6,672 nt of DNA, taken from the NCBI GenBank assembly GCA_001825565.1, contig MHXM01000175.1:4690-11361 (forward strand), given 5' to 3'. The stretch comes from Desulfuromonadaceae bacterium GWC2_58_13 (GTDB lineage Bacteria > Desulfobacterota > Desulfuromonadia > Desulfuromonadales > Trichloromonadaceae). The position numbers and the translations under genes are program-made. Shown here one piece after another: positions 6,558 to 6,672 of this stretch. How positions within the stretch are numbered: the stretch's first letter is position 1; the number at the start of each line of letters is the position of its first letter. The notes beneath the pieces are model-generated. The model was not told where the DNA came from. It saw only the letters and a program-made list of their open reading frames with translations, and made no database searches.

Positions 6558-6672
6558 ATGTCACACCCCACCGCCAAAATCAGAGCCGCCCGCGCTTCGA
6601 TCGCCACCGCCAGCGGCCTTGCCGTCCTCAAGCTGATCACGGGTCTGACCACCGGCTCGATGGCGGTGCTCT
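6558..6672 (+). CDS. Cation diffusion facilitator (CDF) family transporter, N-terminal fragment
   Basis: Only the first 38 codons are in the window; the gene runs off the right edge. The protein begins MSHPTAKIRAARASIATASG and continues LAVLKLITGLTTGSMAVL. A charged start, a first membrane helix with a conserved LK, and GLxTGSxAxL at its end are typical of CDF efflux proteins, which export zinc, iron, manganese or related divalent cations in exchange for protons. The helix-2 metal ligands (HxxxD or DxxxD) that would help to predict the metal are not in the window. The start is supported by GGAG 9 nt upstream. Family assignment from so short a stretch is probable, not certain. Confidence 0.75.
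   Translation, partial: MSHPTAKIRAARASIATASGLAVLKLITGLTTGSMAVL

Overview
The window is ordinary chromosomal bacterial DNA, gene-dense and moderately GC-rich. It contains two divergent transcription units. Gene content and protein sequence suggest a deltaproteobacterium of the Desulfuromonas/Geobacter type (Desulfuromonadales). That assignment is an inference from the look of the proteins and the mutS-amidase-glnD arrangement, because no marker RNA gene is present.

Minus strand, read right to left: mutS (start about 5829) encodes the DNA mismatch-recognition ATPase. After 3 nt comes a secreted zinc-dependent N-acetylmuramoyl-L-alanine amidase (3210 to 1486) with a helical-repeat region, an AMIN domain and an Amidase_3 domain. 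It overlaps by ATGA the start of glnD (1489 to beyond the left edge), the uridylyltransferase/uridylyl-removing sensor of nitrogen status. The three genes are packed so tightly, with no terminator or clear ribosome site between them, that they are probably one transcript with translational coupling. Their functions (DNA repair, peptidoglycan cleavage, PII modification) have no obvious link.

Plus strand: a 206-bp AT-richer intergenic region (5830-6035) separates mutS from a 164-aa cytoplasmic helical protein of unknown function (6036-6530). This is followed 27 bp later by the first 38 codons of a cation diffusion facilitator (CDF) metal transporter, which runs off the right edge.

The intergenic region is the most interesting part. 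It carries candidate promoters in both directions and two perfect 12-bp palindromes sharing the core TTCCCGGGAA, centred 82 bp apart. One lies next to a candidate mutS -35 box and the other at the predicted start site of a second candidate mutS promoter. They look like a paired operator for an unidentified dimeric regulator. I found no RNA gene, mobile element, CRISPR array or clear intrinsic terminator. The long plus-strand reading frames opposite mutS and the amidase look like shadows. I see no convincing sign of a wholly new system here.
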